From IMG/VR virus record IMGVR_UViG_3300030451_001926, positions 1-46,336 of that record: DNA of 46,336 nt; one strand, 5' to 3'. Every line of letters begins with the position of its first letter. Positions within the stretch are counted from its first letter, which is position 1. Of the stretch, positions 25,933 through 35,937 are shown piece by piece. The notes beneath the pieces were generated by a model. The model was not told where the DNA came from and did no database searches. It saw nothing but the letters and a program-made list of their open reading frames with translations. The position numbers and the translations under genes are program-made. Source of the DNA: a virus.

Positions 25933-27065
25933 TGGCACAGACAAATAATGTTCATACATCGGCAGAAATGGCTACAAGCCAAAGCTTTACTAATTCATTT
26001 CAAGGATTTCAAACTTCAAACTACACAACTAAGATACAGTCTTTCCAAGACATTATGTATCTTGATGGTAAATCTATATTTTCTGATGGTGCATTATCAA
26101 TAGGTACTTCTACCAGTAATCCTGTATTCTTTGGTGCAGATTCAACAGCTTATTTAAAAATAGAGACTGATGGAAAAATTAATTTTCTTTCTGGCAAAAT
26201 GTCTATCAATGGAGATACAGGTTCTGTTGGACAATTTTTAAAAACAGATGGTAATGGTAATATATCTTGGGCAACAGTTGACTTTACACAGTTTGCTTTT
26301 TCTAATGTGGCTGTGTCTGGAGAAACAACAGTACAAGCTAGTTCTACAAGTGATACCTTAACTTTTGCTGAAGGTTCCGGTATAAATATTACAACTTCTG
26401 GTAGCACAGTAACTATTGCTAGTGACAGCACAGCACACAATGCTTTTAAATTTATATCTGCTACAACTGGTGCTGGTAGTGCTTCTGGTAATAATATAGT
26501 TGCAGATGCACAGAATGATACTTTAACAATAGAAGCTGGAACTGGGATTCAGCTAACCACAGACCCTAACAACGATAAATTAACTATTGCAGCTAGTCAG
26601 ACCGGAGAAGCAAACCAAAACGCTGTTACCTCTATTGCCGTTTCTGGACAATCAACTTTATCTGCTGGACAAGCAAGTGAAACAATAAGCTTTGATTCTG
26701 TAACAGATAGAAATATTGTAGAAATTACAACTGATACTTCTACAAAAAAAGTTAACTTCAAAACTAAATTACCAAGAACTTTAAGTATGAGTGGTAGAAT
26801 ACCAACAAGGTTAAGTGACGGAACTTTATCTGGAATGCCTATTAAAAATCACTTCATAAACAGAACTGTGTCTGGTGGAGAAGTAAGTGGTGGTGGTACT
26901 TCAGTAGGTTTTAGTACAAGAGCTGTTGTTGCTAAAGAAACCGATGGAACTACACATAAGATAATGATGCCGGCTTCTACAGACAATTCTCTTTTACTTA
27001 AGCTTAGAAAACCAGACGGTAACTCGCAAGACTTTGAAATAGATATGACAGAAAGTAATTTATAA
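25932..27065 (+). CDS. Tail fibre protein
   Basis: This 377-aa protein is low-complexity, Ser/Thr/Gly/Asn-rich and beta-strand-like, as fibre shafts are. It includes a MYLDGKSIFSDGALSIGTS start region, NGDTGSVGQFLKTDGNGNISW (a turn common in fibre shafts of marine phages) and a C-terminal part with SMSGRIPTRLSDGTLSGMP and KIMMPASTDNSLLLKLRKPDG, which could be a small tip domain. Its stop is directly followed by the ATG of the giant fibre gene. Confidence 0.72.
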   Translation: MAQTNNVHTSAEMATSQSFTNSFQGFQTSNYTTKIQSFQDIMYLDGKSIFSDGALSIGTSTSNPVFFGADSTAYLKIETDGKINFLSGKMSINGDTGSVGQFLKTDGNGNISWATVDFTQFAFSNVAVSGETTVQASSTSDTLTFAEGSGINITTSGSTVTIASDSTAHNAFKFISATTGAGSASGNNIVADAQNDTLTIEAGTGIQLTTDPNNDKLTIAASQTGEANQNAVTSIAVSGQSTLSAGQASETISFDSVTDRNIVEITTDTSTKKVNFKTKLPRTLSMSGRIPTRLSDGTLSGMPIKNHFINRTVSGGEVSGGGTSVGFSTRAVVAKETDGTTHKIMMPASTDNSLLLKLRKPDGNSQDFEIDMTESNL

Positions 27066-30000
27066 ATGGCCGCAGTACATCCATTAAAGTATATATTAAA
27101 TAACGACGGTACTATTGCCGAGTTTTCAGAATATTTAGATGCTGACTTTCTTGCAATAGAACACGGTGGTACAGGAGCTCAAACAGCTTCAGCTGCACGA
27201 ACTGCTCTAGGATTACAGATAGGTGTAGATATTCAAGCCTATGACGCAGAATTAGCTGCGTTATCTGGACTAACTCCAACTGACTCTAATTTTATAGTAG
27301 GTGACGGAAGCACTTTTGTAACGGAGTCTGGCTCAACAGTAAGAAACTCTTTAGGATTAGGAACTTCTGATTCTGTAGAATTTAGCACTTTACAAACAGC
27401 AAACCTAACTATAGGCGGACCTTCCCTAACATTAGAGGGTGCAACAAATGATTCTTTTGAAACAACACTAACTGTTACAGACCCTACAGCAGATAGAACA
27501 ATAACATTTCCTAATGCTACAGGTACAGTCGCACTTACTAGTGATATAACAGCTATAGATGTAGATTTTGCAGGCGATAGTGGTACTGGTGCGGTTACTG
27601 ATGCACAGACATTTACTATAGCTGGTACATCAAACGAAATAGAAACTAGCGCTTCTGGTCAAACACTTACAATTGGTTTACCAAATAATGTAACAATAGC
27701 TAACAATTTAACTGTTACAGGAAACTTAGATGTTAATGGTACAACTACAACTATTGATTCAACTAACACAACTGTAACTGATACATTAATTGAATTAGCA
27801 AATGGAACTTCTGGTTCTCCTTCAAATGATGCTGGTATCGTAATAGAAAGGGGAAGTGCTGATAATGCTTTTATAGGTTTTGATGAAAGCGAAGACAAGT
27901 TTATTGTTGGTACTGGAAGCTTTACAGGTTCAAGCACAGGAAATTTAACTATCTCAACAGGGACATTGGTTGCTGCTTTAGAAGGTAATGCAAGCACCGC
28001 TACAGCCTTAGCTACAGGTAGAACAATAGGAATGACAGGAGATGTTGTTTGGACATCTGCATCTTTTGATGGTTCTGGAAATGTAACTGGTACTGCGACA
28101 ATACAAGCAAATGCAGTTCAAATAGGAAACATAGATTTCTTAGTAGATGAAAACGATATGTCATCGGATTCAGATGTTAAAGTTCCTACACAGCAATCAG
28201 TTAAAGCTTATGTAGATACAGAAACAGCGAATGTTGCTTCTGACACTATGACACTAACAAATAAAACATTTGATGTTGAGGGAACTGGTAACAGCATATC
28301 TAACATTGATGTAGCAGATTTTAAATCTGGTGTACTAGATACTGATATATCTTCTGTTAGTGGTAGTGATGATACATTAGCTTCTGCAAAAGCAATCAAA
28401 ACTTATGTTGATGCACAAATAGCTACTGAAGATACTTTAGCTGAATTAAACGATACAAATATAACTTCCCCTGCTGATGGGGCTTTACTTTTTTATGATA
28501 ATGATAACTCAGTTTGGATTGACAATGTTGTATCTGGAGATATAACAATTGCAGATACAGGTGTTGCTACAATCGGTTCAGGCGTAGTAGAAAATGCAAT
28601 GCTTGAAAACTCAACTATGTCTGTGGGTGGTGTAACACTTACTCTTGGAGCTACAGACGCAACACCAGCTTTTAACTTATCTGACGCAACTGATTATCCT
28701 ACTTCCTCATTAAGTGGAACAATTACAAACGACCAACTTGCTGGTTCAATAGCGAACGCCAAGTTAGCTAACTCTAGTATAACAGTTACAGATGGCTCAT
28801 CATCAACAGCAATATCTTTAGGTGGAACTGCAACTTTTGCAGCAGGAGAGGGTATAGATGTAGGCGAATCATCTGGAACTATTACATTTTCTGGTGAAGA
28901 TGCAACAACATCAAATAAAGGTGTAGCTAGTTTTTCTTCTGATAACTTCGCAGTATCATCTGGTGCTGTAACTATAAAAGATAGTGGTGTTAGTAATGAT
29001 GAATTAGCTGGTTCTATTGCAAATGACAAGTTAGTTAACTCTGCTGTAACTATTAATAGTAACTCTCTATCATTAGGTGCATCATTAACTTTAGATACTG
29101 ATGATATCGGAGAAGGTTCTACAAATAAATACTACACTGACGCACAAGTACAAGCAGTATCAATAAACAATGTTGTTGAAGATACTACACCACAACTAGG
29201 TGGTAACTTAGATATTAATTCAAGCAATATTACAGGTACAGGAAATATTGATACAACTGGTGATATTACAATTACATCAACAAATACTGGCTCATCTGCT
29301 GGACCTATAATTAATTTAGTTAGAGATAGTGCTTCACCTGCTGATGCAGATTACTTAGGTCAAATAAAATTTAAAGGGGAAGATGATGGTGGTGCTTCTA
29401 CTGTTTATGCAAAAATAACTGGTAAGATTGATGACGCTTCTGCTGGAACTGAAGATGGTCTTATTGAATTTGCTACTATAAAAAATGGTTCAAGCAATAT
29501 AGCTGCAAGATTAAAAACTACAAACTTTCAACTATTAAATGGTACTGGATTAGAAGTCGCTGGTAGTGCGACAATTACTGGAGATTTAACAGTAAATGGA
29601 ACTACAACAACAATTGATACTACAAACACAGTTGTAACTGACACACTTATTGAACTTGGAAATGGTACTTCTGGAACACCTGCAAACGATTCTGGTTTAG
29701 TTATAGAAAGAGGAAGTGCTGATAACGCTTTCATAGGATTTGATGAAAGCGAAGATAAATTTAAACTTGGTACAGGTTCATTCACAGGTGCTTCAACAGG
29801 AAACTTAACAATCTCAACGGGAACTTTGATAGCAAATATTGAAGGTAACATAACTGGTAGCTCTGGTTCTACAACTGGTAATGCTGCTACAGCAACTACC
29901 TTAGCTTCTGCACAAAACTTTTCTTTAACTGGTGATGTTACTGCAAGTGCTGTTAGCTTTGATGGTTCTGGTGCAGTAGCACTAGCAACAACAATAGCTT

Positions 30001-31538
30001 CTGGTGCTGTAGATAACGACATGCTTGCAGGTTCTATTGCAAATGCAAAACTAGCAAATTCATCAATTACTGTTACCGATGGTTCTAATTCTACTGCTAC
30101 TGCATTAGGTGGAACTATTACATTTTCAGGAACTTCTAATGAAGTAGAGGTTGCTGAAAGTTCAGGAACTATAACAGTAGGTTTACCTGCATCACCAGAA
30201 ATAACTACTTCTCTTGGTATAGGTGGTGGTTCTACAAATGGTATTGTGTTATCACAAGGTGCTATAAAAATTAAAAATGGTGGAACACAATCATATATAG
30301 ATTTTTATTGTGAATCTAATAATGCACATTATGCAAGATTACAAGCTCCTGCACATGCAAGCTTTAGTGGTAATCCAACAATTACATTACCGTCCTCAAC
30401 ACAGACATTAGTTGGTAAAACATCTACTGATACTCTAACAAATAAAACACTTACTAGCCCAGTACTGAACACAGGTGTAAGTGGTACTGCAATAAAAGAT
30501 GAAGACAATATGTCTTCCGACTCCGCAACACATTTAGCAACACAACAATCTATAAAAGCATATGTTGATACAGAAACTGGTGCAGGTTTAATTACAGGTC
30601 AGACAGCAGAAACTTCTATAGCGAATGATGATTTAATTCTTATTTACGATACTTCTGCATCTGCATTGAGAAAGATGACTAAATCTAATTTTGTTTCTGG
30701 ATTATCAAGCAGTGGTAGTATGTCTAACTTTATAATAAGTGATGGCTCTACTACACAACAGATTGATGATGGAGAAACATTTACATTTACAAGTGGTGGT
30801 GGTATTACAGCTACAGTAAGCGCTACAAATACAGTTACGCTTGGAGCTAGTTCTACACTTATAACAGGACAGACAGCAGAAACATCAGTTAACACTTCTA
30901 ATGACTTAGTTCTTATTTATGATGCCTCAGCTACTGCTTTAAGAAAAATGACAGTATCAGACCTTATCGCAAGTGCAGGTTCTGGAAATATGTCAAGCTT
31001 TACATTAACAGGAGATAGCGGAAGTAACCAAACAATTGGAGATGGAGAAACATTAGACATTGCTGGTGGTACAGGTATATCTACTGTTGTAGGCGCTACA
31101 GACACAGTAACAGTCAATGTTGATGCTACTGTCATTACTGGACAAACAGCAGAAACAAGTATAGCTGATGATGACTTAGTTTTAATATACGATACTTCTG
31201 CTACCGCACTAAGAAAGATGACAAAGGCAAACTTAGTTTCTGGATTGAGTGGTGGCGGTGGTGCGGCAGATGAAGTTGTTGATGGAGACAATGATACAAA
31301 AATACAAGTAGATGAAGGGGATGCTGATGATGACACAATAAGATTTGATACAGCAGGTACAGAGAGAGCCACAATGGATGCTGGTGGTATGAACTTAACA
31401 ACTAATGGTGGTGTTTTTAATCATCACAGAACACAAGCATCAACATATACAATTGCTTCTGGAGAGGGAACAGTTATGGCGGGACCTGTTACAATAACTG
31501 GAACAGTAACAAATGCTGGTACAATGGTGATATTATGA
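27066..31538 (+). CDS. Giant tail fibre, 1,490 aa
   Basis: This protein is made of Thr/Ser/Gly/Asp-rich beta modules. A 90-residue module with [20 protein letters not shown] and [16 protein letters not shown] occurs twice (about residues 218-308 and 842-930). [25 protein letters not shown] segments recur around 370, 460 and 1160. Three copies of [23 protein letters not shown] lie near the end (about 1178, 1265, 1358). The last 35 residues ([19 protein letters not shown] and on) match the C-terminus of the small array proteins that follow. It is probably the main side fibre, with the downstream small proteins as exchangeable tips. Modules of this type are common in fibres of marine phages. Confidence 0.8.
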   Translation: MAAVHPLKYILNNDGTIAEFSEYLDADFLAIEHGGTGAQTASAARTALGLQIGVDIQAYDAELAALSGLTPTDSNFIVGDGSTFVTESGSTVRNSLGLGTSDSVEFSTLQTANLTIGGPSLTLEGATNDSFETTLTVTDPTADRTITFPNATGTVALTSDITAIDVDFAGDSGTGAVTDAQTFTIAGTSNEIETSASGQTLTIGLPNNVTIANNLTVTGNLDVNGTTTTIDSTNTTVTDTLIELANGTSGSPSNDAGIVIERGSADNAFIGFDESEDKFIVGTGSFTGSSTGNLTISTGTLVAALEGNASTATALATGRTIGMTGDVVWTSASFDGSGNVTGTATIQANAVQIGNIDFLVDENDMSSDSDVKVPTQQSVKAYVDTETANVASDTMTLTNKTFDVEGTGNSISNIDVADFKSGVLDTDISSVSGSDDTLASAKAIKTYVDAQIATEDTLAELNDTNITSPADGALLFYDNDNSVWIDNVVSGDITIADTGVATIGSGVVENAMLENSTMSVGGVTLTLGATDATPAFNLSDATDYPTSSLSGTITNDQLAGSIANAKLANSSITVTDGSSSTAISLGGTATFAAGEGIDVGESSGTITFSGEDATTSNKGVASFSSDNFAVSSGAVTIKDSGVSNDELAGSIANDKLVNSAVTINSNSLSLGASLTLDTDDIGEGSTNKYYTDAQVQAVSINNVVEDTTPQLGGNLDINSSNITGTGNIDTTGDITITSTNTGSSAGPIINLVRDSASPADADYLGQIKFKGEDDGGASTVYAKITGKIDDASAGTEDGLIEFATIKNGSSNIAARLKTTNFQLLNGTGLEVAGSATITGDLTVNGTTTTIDTTNTVVTDTLIELGNGTSGTPANDSGLVIERGSADNAFIGFDESEDKFKLGTGSFTGASTGNLTISTGTLIANIEGNITGSSGSTTGNAATATTLASAQNFSLTGDVTASAVSFDGSGAVALATTIASGAVDNDMLAGSIANAKLANSSITVTDGSNSTATALGGTITFSGTSNEVEVAESSGTITVGLPASPEITTSLGIGGGSTNGIVLSQGAIKIKNGGTQSYIDFYCESNNAHYARLQAPAHASFSGNPTITLPSSTQTLVGKTSTDTLTNKTLTSPVLNTGVSGTAIKDEDNMSSDSATHLATQQSIKAYVDTETGAGLITGQTAETSIANDDLILIYDTSASALRKMTKSNFVSGLSSSGSMSNFIISDGSTTQQIDDGETFTFTSGGGITATVSATNTVTLGASSTLITGQTAETSVNTSNDLVLIYDASATALRKMTVSDLIASAGSGNMSSFTLTGDSGSNQTIGDGETLDIAGGTGISTVVGATDTVTVNVDATVITGQTAETSIADDDLVLIYDTSATALRKMTKANLVSGLSGGGGAADEVVDGDNDTKIQVDEGDADDDTIRFDTAGTERATMDAGGMNLTTNGGVFNHHRTQASTYTIASGEGTVMAGPVTITGTVTNAGTMVIL
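27708..27985 (+). repeat. Fibre module, copy 1
   Basis: This stretch encodes the 90-residue module [12 protein letters not shown]...NLTISTGTL. It is repeated with high similarity at about 29580-29850, roughly 1.87 kb downstream in the same gene, so recombination between the copies could delete or add a shaft segment. Confidence 0.8.
29580..29850 (+). repeat. Fibre module, copy 2
   Basis: This is the second copy of the module at 27708. The central part ([16 protein letters not shown]) is identical in protein, and the DNA differs mainly at third positions, so the duplication is not recent. Confidence 0.8.
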
Positions 31539-31744
31539 GTACACTACAAGTGGACACAATAAATGAAAATACCTCTGGAAATGGAGTCAATATTGATTCA
31601 TTTTTTGTAGGTGATGGTATATTGATGTCCCCAAAAACGATTTCTGCTACAAGAACTATTGCTTCTGATAAAAATGGTTTTTTAATTGGTCCAATAGATG
31701 TTTCCGGAACAATAACAATAGCAGGCAACTTGGAGGTTTTATGA
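31535..31744 (+). CDS. Array protein 1: short stalk/tip protein, 69 aa
   Basis: This protein begins [20 protein letters not shown], the N-terminal motif of the array (V(D/N)TI.E.T..NGV.IDG), and ends [20 protein letters not shown], which matches the last 35 residues of the giant fibre just upstream. It thus consists only of the shared N-terminal anchor and a shared beta end, with no variable domain. ATGA overlap with the giant fibre stop. Confidence 0.7.
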   Translation: MSTLQVDTINENTSGNGVNIDSFFVGDGILMSPKTISATRTIASDKNGFLIGPIDVSGTITIAGNLEVL

Positions 31745-31959
31745 GTGTTTATATAGTAGATACAATTAAAGAAGGTAATCCCAATAAAGATATTGGGTTG
31801 ACTATTGAAAATACTTTGCTTCAAGATAACATAATTCAAACAGACCAAACTTCTAGTAAAAATATGACTATTGGTGCTTCTTATAATGCTTTAATACCTA
31901 ACGAATACATTGTAAATAGTGTGCTAACTATTGAAGGATTAGCGGTGGTGGTAGATTGA
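31741..31959 (+). CDS. Array protein 2: divergent short stalk protein, 72 aa
   Basis: It starts [20 protein letters not shown], a diverged form of the array motif, and has the same length and strand pattern as array protein 1 (SSKNMTIGASYNALIPNEYI in place of ASGKNGLxIGPxDI). It overlaps both neighbours by 4 nt. Probably a paralogue that has drifted. Confidence 0.65.
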   Translation: MSVYIVDTIKEGNPNKDIGLTIENTLLQDNIIQTDQTSSKNMTIGASYNALIPNEYIVNSVLTIEGLAVVVD

Positions 31960-32474
31960 GTACATTAAATGTAAATACAATAGGTGAAAGAACATCTGGT
32001 AATGGTGTTCAGATAACTGGTCATATAATACAAGTAGTAAGTGCTACTGATGCTGCATCAAGCAATGGTGATGCTACACCAAGATATGGTATTCAAAAAA
32101 CTAGTAACAGTTTTGAAGATACAGGTTTATCTGCAAGCATTACACCTAAAGCAACATCAAGTAAAATATTAATTTTAGTTAGACACAATCCTTTGACTTA
32201 TGCACCGGGAACAATTCCTTTTGGTGAATATGGATTATTCAGAGGTTCAACGCAAATAGATAGAGCTTCTGCTGGTATGAAAGCAGATGACCACCCTAGC
32301 GATAATAACGCTTATATAACAACACCTATAATTTTTGAATATGTAGATAGCCCTAGTACAACATCAGCAACTACTTATAAAACACAATGTAAATATATTG
32401 GCTCTAGCTCTGGATACACTTGGTCTGGATATTATGGTTTATCTTCTATAACATTACTGGAGATAGGTGGATAA
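31956..32474 (+). CDS. Array protein 3: putative adhesin, class I
   Basis: This 172-aa protein starts at TTG 31956 within the previous stop (TTGA). Residues 1-30 carry the array motif (MSTLNVNTIGERTSGNGVQI). The rest is a variable beta domain with FEDTGLSASITPKATSSKIL and a closing YVDSPSTTSATTYKTQ ... SSITLLEIGG. The same landmarks (TPK..SSKI, DSPSTTS..TYKT, MEIG-type end) recur in array proteins 8 and 10. It is likely a receptor-binding tip on a common anchor, and it is followed by a small acidic partner gene. Confidence 0.65.
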   Translation: MSTLNVNTIGERTSGNGVQITGHIIQVVSATDAASSNGDATPRYGIQKTSNSFEDTGLSASITPKATSSKILILVRHNPLTYAPGTIPFGEYGLFRGSTQIDRASAGMKADDHPSDNNAYITTPIIFEYVDSPSTTSATTYKTQCKYIGSSSGYTWSGYYGLSSITLLEIGG

Positions 32475-32770
32475 TGGAAATAAGTAAAATGGATGCGATA
32501 TTTAGTTTAGTTCCTAATGCTAAGTGCAGTTTGTTAGGTGGCGAAATAGTTTCTTGGGATAGTGAAGAAGCACAACCAACTGAAGAAGAAATAACTGCTG
32601 AAATGGAAAAATTACAAGCAGAATATGATTCAAATGAATATCAAAGAAATAGAGCTGCTGAATATCCATCAATAGCAGACCAACTTGATGACATATACCA
32701 TAATGGAATTAATGCTTGGAAAGCTACTATTAAAACAACAAAAGACAAATATCCGAAACCGAGTGAATAA
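32474..32770 (+). CDS. Array accessory A: acidic fibre-assembly-like protein, 98 aa
   Basis: I choose ATG 32474, which overlaps the preceding stop. The protein has a short strand part (PNAKCSLLGGEIVSWDSEE) followed by PTEEEITAEMEKLQAEYDSN and a helical end with SIADQLDDIYHNGINAWKAT. The same plan is seen in the proteins at 34986 and 36497. By size, position after an adhesin, and the helix with Q-L-D-x-(L/I/M)-(Y/W)-H, it resembles tail fibre assembly chaperones. The pairing with the adhesin is inferred. Confidence 0.65.
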   Translation: MEISKMDAIFSLVPNAKCSLLGGEIVSWDSEEAQPTEEEITAEMEKLQAEYDSNEYQRNRAAEYPSIADQLDDIYHNGINAWKATIKTTKDKYPKPSE

Positions 32771-32982
32771 TGGCTAGTGAATTAGAAGTAAATGCTTTAA
32801 TAGAAAATACAACTGATAATGGTATCAATATAGATAGTTTATTGTTTTCAGGAAGTATTTTAATACAAGATGAAAACATACCAGAGCAAACTATTGCTAG
32901 TGGTAAAAATGCACTGATTATTGGACCAGCAAAGTGTCCAAATAAGTTAACAGTTGTCGGAAAAGTCCAAGTGGTAGGATAA
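32770..32982 (+). CDS. Array protein 4: short stalk protein, 70 aa
   Basis: It starts MASELEVNALIENTTDNGIN and ends with IASGKNALIIGPAKCPNKLT, so it has the same two shared modules as array proteins 1 and 5 and no variable domain. TAATGG overlap with the accessory gene upstream. Confidence 0.68.
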   Translation: MASELEVNALIENTTDNGINIDSLLFSGSILIQDENIPEQTIASGKNALIIGPAKCPNKLTVVGKVQVVG

Positions 32983-32983
32983 A

Positions 32984-33193
32984 ATGAGCACATTAAAAGT
33001 AGATACAATAATTGAGAGAACAACTAACAACGGAATTGCAATAGATAGTTTTGCTGTAAAAGATGGTATTATTAATCACGACAATACTATTTCTGGTACA
33101 GTAACAATCGCAAGTGGAAAAAACGGATTAGCTATTGGACCAGTAGATATAACAGGAACTGTCAATGTTTCGGGGAACTTTAAAATATTATGA
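32984..33193 (+). CDS. Array protein 5: short stalk protein, 69 aa
   Basis: It starts MSTLKVDTIIERTTNNGIAI and ends with ASGKNGLAIGPVDITGTVNV. It is the closest in sequence to array protein 1 and to the C-terminus of the giant fibre. It starts one base after the previous stop and its own stop overlaps the next ATG (ATGA). Confidence 0.7.
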   Translation: MSTLKVDTIIERTTNNGIAIDSFAVKDGIINHDNTISGTVTIASGKNGLAIGPVDITGTVNVSGNFKIL

Positions 33194-33741
33194 GTGAAAT
33201 AAAAGTAAATACAATATCAGAAAAGACTGCTGCTAATGGTGTGACTATTGATGGCGTTTTAATTAAAGATGGTAATGTAGATGGAGTTGATGTTTCTGGT
33301 GTTCCTTCAGCAGTAAGTAGTACTTACACTTGTACAATTACTTATGATACAGATATAACTGAAACTGTTTCATCTAATTATGAAACACAAAATATTACTG
33401 CATATTATTACTCAGTTGGTAAGTTGTATCATTTTTGGCTACCAACAATTACTAGAAGTACAGTATCTGAAAACTCAGACTTTATTATTAACCATGTTTC
33501 ATTACCTGCTACAAGCTCATCAACTAATATGACAGTTAATCTTGTTCAAGGTTATAACTTGCAGGGTAGATATGCAAATACTGATTACACTAATGGTTAT
33601 CCTGCCGCAGTTGTATCAAGTAATGCTACTACTGCCGCTACACAATTTTATGGAACACAGGGTACTTCTGGTCAAGGTAAGTTAAGAGTTTATGGCGAAA
33701 GTGGTACTTGTAATATATCTGGATGGTTTATAGGAGCATAA
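33190..33741 (+). CDS. Array protein 6: putative adhesin with unique C-terminal domain
   Basis: In this 183-aa protein, residues 1-35 carry the array motif (NTISEKTAANGVTIDGVLIK) with the extra KDGNVDGVD. The C-terminal domain (about 50-183) is unlike the others: Thr/Ser/Tyr-rich strands such as TYTCTITYDTDITETVSS, YYYSVGKLYHFWLPTITRS and RVYGESGTCNISGWFIGA. It is plausible as a receptor-binding beta sandwich. It is followed by accessory B. Confidence 0.62.
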   Translation: MSEIKVNTISEKTAANGVTIDGVLIKDGNVDGVDVSGVPSAVSSTYTCTITYDTDITETVSSNYETQNITAYYYSVGKLYHFWLPTITRSTVSENSDFIINHVSLPATSSSTNMTVNLVQGYNLQGRYANTDYTNGYPAAVVSSNATTAATQFYGTQGTSGQGKLRVYGESGTCNISGWFIGA

Positions 33742-33947
33742 TGGAATATTTAATATTATCAGAATACAAACACATTAACGAAACTAATTTAGAAACAATG
33801 CACAAGAAAGTTTATACACCAGATATGGATGTATCTGGAGAAAGCCAAGAAGTACAAGACTTAGCAGATGAACACTGGACACAGGAAGTAAAAGATGCGT
33901 GGGCAGCTAAATTATTAGCAGACCAACCACCAGAGCAGGATGAATAA
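33741..33947 (+). CDS. Array accessory B, 68 aa
   Basis: I choose ATG 33741, overlapping the preceding stop. The sequence starts MEYLILSEYKHINETNLETM and has an acidic helical end (DLADEHWTQEVKDAWAAKLL). It is not similar to accessories A, C and E, so it may be a different kind of partner for array protein 6. Unknown family. Confidence 0.6.
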   Translation: MEYLILSEYKHINETNLETMHKKVYTPDMDVSGESQEVQDLADEHWTQEVKDAWAAKLLADQPPEQDE

Positions 33948-34501
33948 TGAGTAAGATTAATGTAAATACAGTTAATGAATTTACAAGTGGAAATGGTGTA
34001 ACTGTTGATGGATTGTCTATTAAAGATGGACAAGTTACAGATTTTATGTTTGATATATGGCGACAAACAGCAGATAGAACAGGTAGTGCTACAGACTATG
34101 AATTAACATCTAACTGGGAAAGAGTAGATGATTCAACTATTGGTTTTATTGGAACAGGTATGTCAGAGAGTTCAGGTATATTTACATTTCCACAAACAGG
34201 TATTTATAAAATTACATTTTCATTAGAAGCATACAATAATAGCAATACTGATGGTGTTGAAGCACAGATACACGCAACTACAGATGGTAGTTCTTATAGC
34301 CAAATTATTAAAAGAACAATAAGTATTCGTTCAACTGGAGATACTGAAGAAGGGTATGCAATAACTTCTTTTGATTGCACAGATACAACAACACATAAAT
34401 TAAAATTTGTTGCTGCTGATTTTAAGTCATCTACTGTTATGAACGGAAGTTCAACTAACTCTGAAACCTATGTGATATTTGAAAGACTAGGAGCAACATA
34501 A
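33947..34501 (+). CDS. Array protein 7: putative adhesin, class II (C1q-like)
   Basis: This 184-aa protein has the array motif (NTVNEFTSGNGVTVDGLSIK) and KDGQV, then a beta domain with FIGTGMSESSGIFTFPQTG followed by IYKITFSLEAY. This 'GIFTFPxTGxYxI' pattern is typical of C1q/TNF-like jelly rolls. It ends with SETYVIFERLGAT. Array protein 11 (35934) has the same domain, and the two share long DNA stretches. Trimeric C1q-like tips are known in phage fibres; receptor binding here is inferred. Confidence 0.65.
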   Translation: MSKINVNTVNEFTSGNGVTVDGLSIKDGQVTDFMFDIWRQTADRTGSATDYELTSNWERVDDSTIGFIGTGMSESSGIFTFPQTGIYKITFSLEAYNNSNTDGVEAQIHATTDGSSYSQIIKRTISIRSTGDTEEGYAITSFDCTDTTTHKLKFVAADFKSSTVMNGSSTNSETYVIFERLGAT

Positions 34502-34986
34502 TGAGTAGTGAAATTTCAGTAGATACAATAAGTGAATATACAACTAGCAACGGTGTTTATATTGCTGGTCATATTTTACAAGTAGTTCAAGGTACATTTT
34601 CTACACAATCAAGTAGTACAAGTAGCACACACCAAGATACTGGTTTGAGTGTAGCTATAACACCAAAATCTACTTCTTCTAAAATTTTAGTACTTATGCT
34701 ACATCATACAAAAATACAGAGAAGTACTACAAGTGCTAATGCTACTGTAAAAATATTAAGAGATTCAACAGAGATAGAAAGTGCAAATCACTTCTTCACT
34801 GATGCAGGTGGTAACGCAGCATCTACACAAAACTTAACTGCAAGTATTTTAGATAGTCCAAGTACTACTTCTGAAATAACATATAAAACAACATTTGGTG
34901 TTGACAATGCTGCTAACTCAGAAACTATTTATATTGCTTGGGGTAATAGAACAGATAGGTTAATAGCAATGGAGGTAGGTGCTTAA
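34501..34986 (+). CDS. Array protein 8: putative adhesin, class I
   Basis: This 161-aa protein starts MSSEISVDTISEYTTSNGVY and continues IAGHILQVVQGTF, like array protein 3 (ITGHIIQVV). The variable domain has HQDTGLSVAITPKSTSSKIL, ILDSPSTTSEITYKTT and a RLIAMEVGA end. It is followed by accessory C. Coupling is by TAATG on both sides. Confidence 0.65.
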   Translation: MSSEISVDTISEYTTSNGVYIAGHILQVVQGTFSTQSSSTSSTHQDTGLSVAITPKSTSSKILVLMLHHTKIQRSTTSANATVKILRDSTEIESANHFFTDAGGNAASTQNLTASILDSPSTTSEITYKTTFGVDNAANSETIYIAWGNRTDRLIAMEVGA

Positions 34987-35273
34987 TGGCTGACAAAACA
35001 CAAGCAATATTGGCGTTAGAGCCAAATGCAAAGTTTACAATGGTAGGAGATGAAATAACATCTTGGGAAAGTGATGATATAGAACAGCCTACTGAAACAG
35101 AAATCAATGCAAAAATTGCAGAATTAAATATTTTAGAAGATAGAAAAATAGCTTACGGAAATATTACTGACCAACTTGATAAACTGTGGCACGATATAAA
35201 CGATGATAAGCTAGATAAAACAGGAACTTGGTTTCTTGCAATCAAAAAAGTTAAGGACGATAATCCAAAATGA
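34986..35273 (+). CDS. Array accessory C: acidic fibre-assembly-like protein, 95 aa
   Basis: This protein has the same plan as accessories A and E: a first part with LALEPNAKFTMVGDEITSWE, PTETEINAKIAELNILEDRK in the middle and a C-terminal helix NITDQLDKLWHDINDDKLD ending KKVKDDNPK, a tail that is nearly identical in accessory E. The level of identity between C and E suggests gene duplication with the array. Likely a chaperone for the neighbouring tip; inferred. Confidence 0.68.
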   Translation: MADKTQAILALEPNAKFTMVGDEITSWESDDIEQPTETEINAKIAELNILEDRKIAYGNITDQLDKLWHDINDDKLDKTGTWFLAIKKVKDDNPK

Positions 35274-35782
35274 GTCAATTAAATGTAGATACACTAGGAG
35301 CACAGACAGGTAGTTTGATATCTTTAGCGTCTAATAATTTTAATAACTTTGGAATTATTCAAGCCTCTTCTTTTGGACCAATAGGTGGTACTGGTAATCA
35401 ATTAGAAACTACAGATACTGGTTATGAAGATGTACCAAACCATACAATTACATTAACACCAAAAGTTGCTACCTCAAAAATATTTGTTCTTATGTCCACA
35501 GGTTATTGGGCAGCTGATGTTCCGGGAAATATAAAATTAGTTGAAAACTCTAGTGGGTCTTTTGTAGATGTTCACGAGATGAAGTTTCAAGGTATGTCTG
35601 CTGGTCAAGCTAGCATCGGTGGAAATACTGTTGTTTGTGGTTTAATTGACCATAACACTACTAACGCAGTAACAATGAAAATGCAAGGTGCAAGAGCAGA
35701 TAGTTCTGGCTCAAATAGATTTAGAATAACTTGGTATGACCAAGAAGCATTTGGTATTGCTCTTGAGATAGGAAACATATAA
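35270..35782 (+). CDS. Array protein 9: putative adhesin, class I variant
   Basis: This 170-aa protein has a shortened anchor (MSQLNVDTLGAQTGSLISLA) that lacks the NGV.IDG part. Its C-terminal domain is class I: HTITLTPKVATSKIFVLMST and ALEIGNI at the end. It overlaps accessory C (ATGA) and is followed by a shortened accessory. It shows that the anchor and the variable domain evolve separately. Confidence 0.62.
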   Translation: MSQLNVDTLGAQTGSLISLASNNFNNFGIIQASSFGPIGGTGNQLETTDTGYEDVPNHTITLTPKVATSKIFVLMSTGYWAADVPGNIKLVENSSGSFVDVHEMKFQGMSAGQASIGGNTVVCGLIDHNTTNAVTMKMQGARADSSGSNRFRITWYDQEAFGIALEIGNI

Positions 35783-35937
35783 TGGCTGAATTAAGTGATG
35801 CAATAGTAGCAATAATAGATGGTGGAGATGTTACATACACATTTGATGGTGCAAAGATTTTAACTTGGGTATCAGATACAGTTGATAAACCAACACAAGA
35901 AGAACTAGAAGCAAAATTAGCGGAGCTTAACGAATGA
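35782..35937 (+). CDS. Array accessory D: shortened form, 51 aa
   Basis: This gene reads MAELSDAIVAIIDGGDVTYT and ends PTQEELEAKLAELNE. It has the N-terminal half of accessories A, C and E but lacks their C-terminal QLDxxxHD helix. It overlaps array protein 9 (TAATGG) and the next array protein (ATGA). It may be a degraded copy or a minimal partner. Confidence 0.6.
   Translation: MAELSDAIVAIIDGGDVTYTFDGAKILTWVSDTVDKPTQEELEAKLAELNE

Noticed and set aside
29528-30022. Minus-strand 164-codon frame inside the giant fibre gene
   Set aside because: Shadow of the repetitive Thr/Gly-rich fibre codons; similar shadows occur over the other repeat copies.
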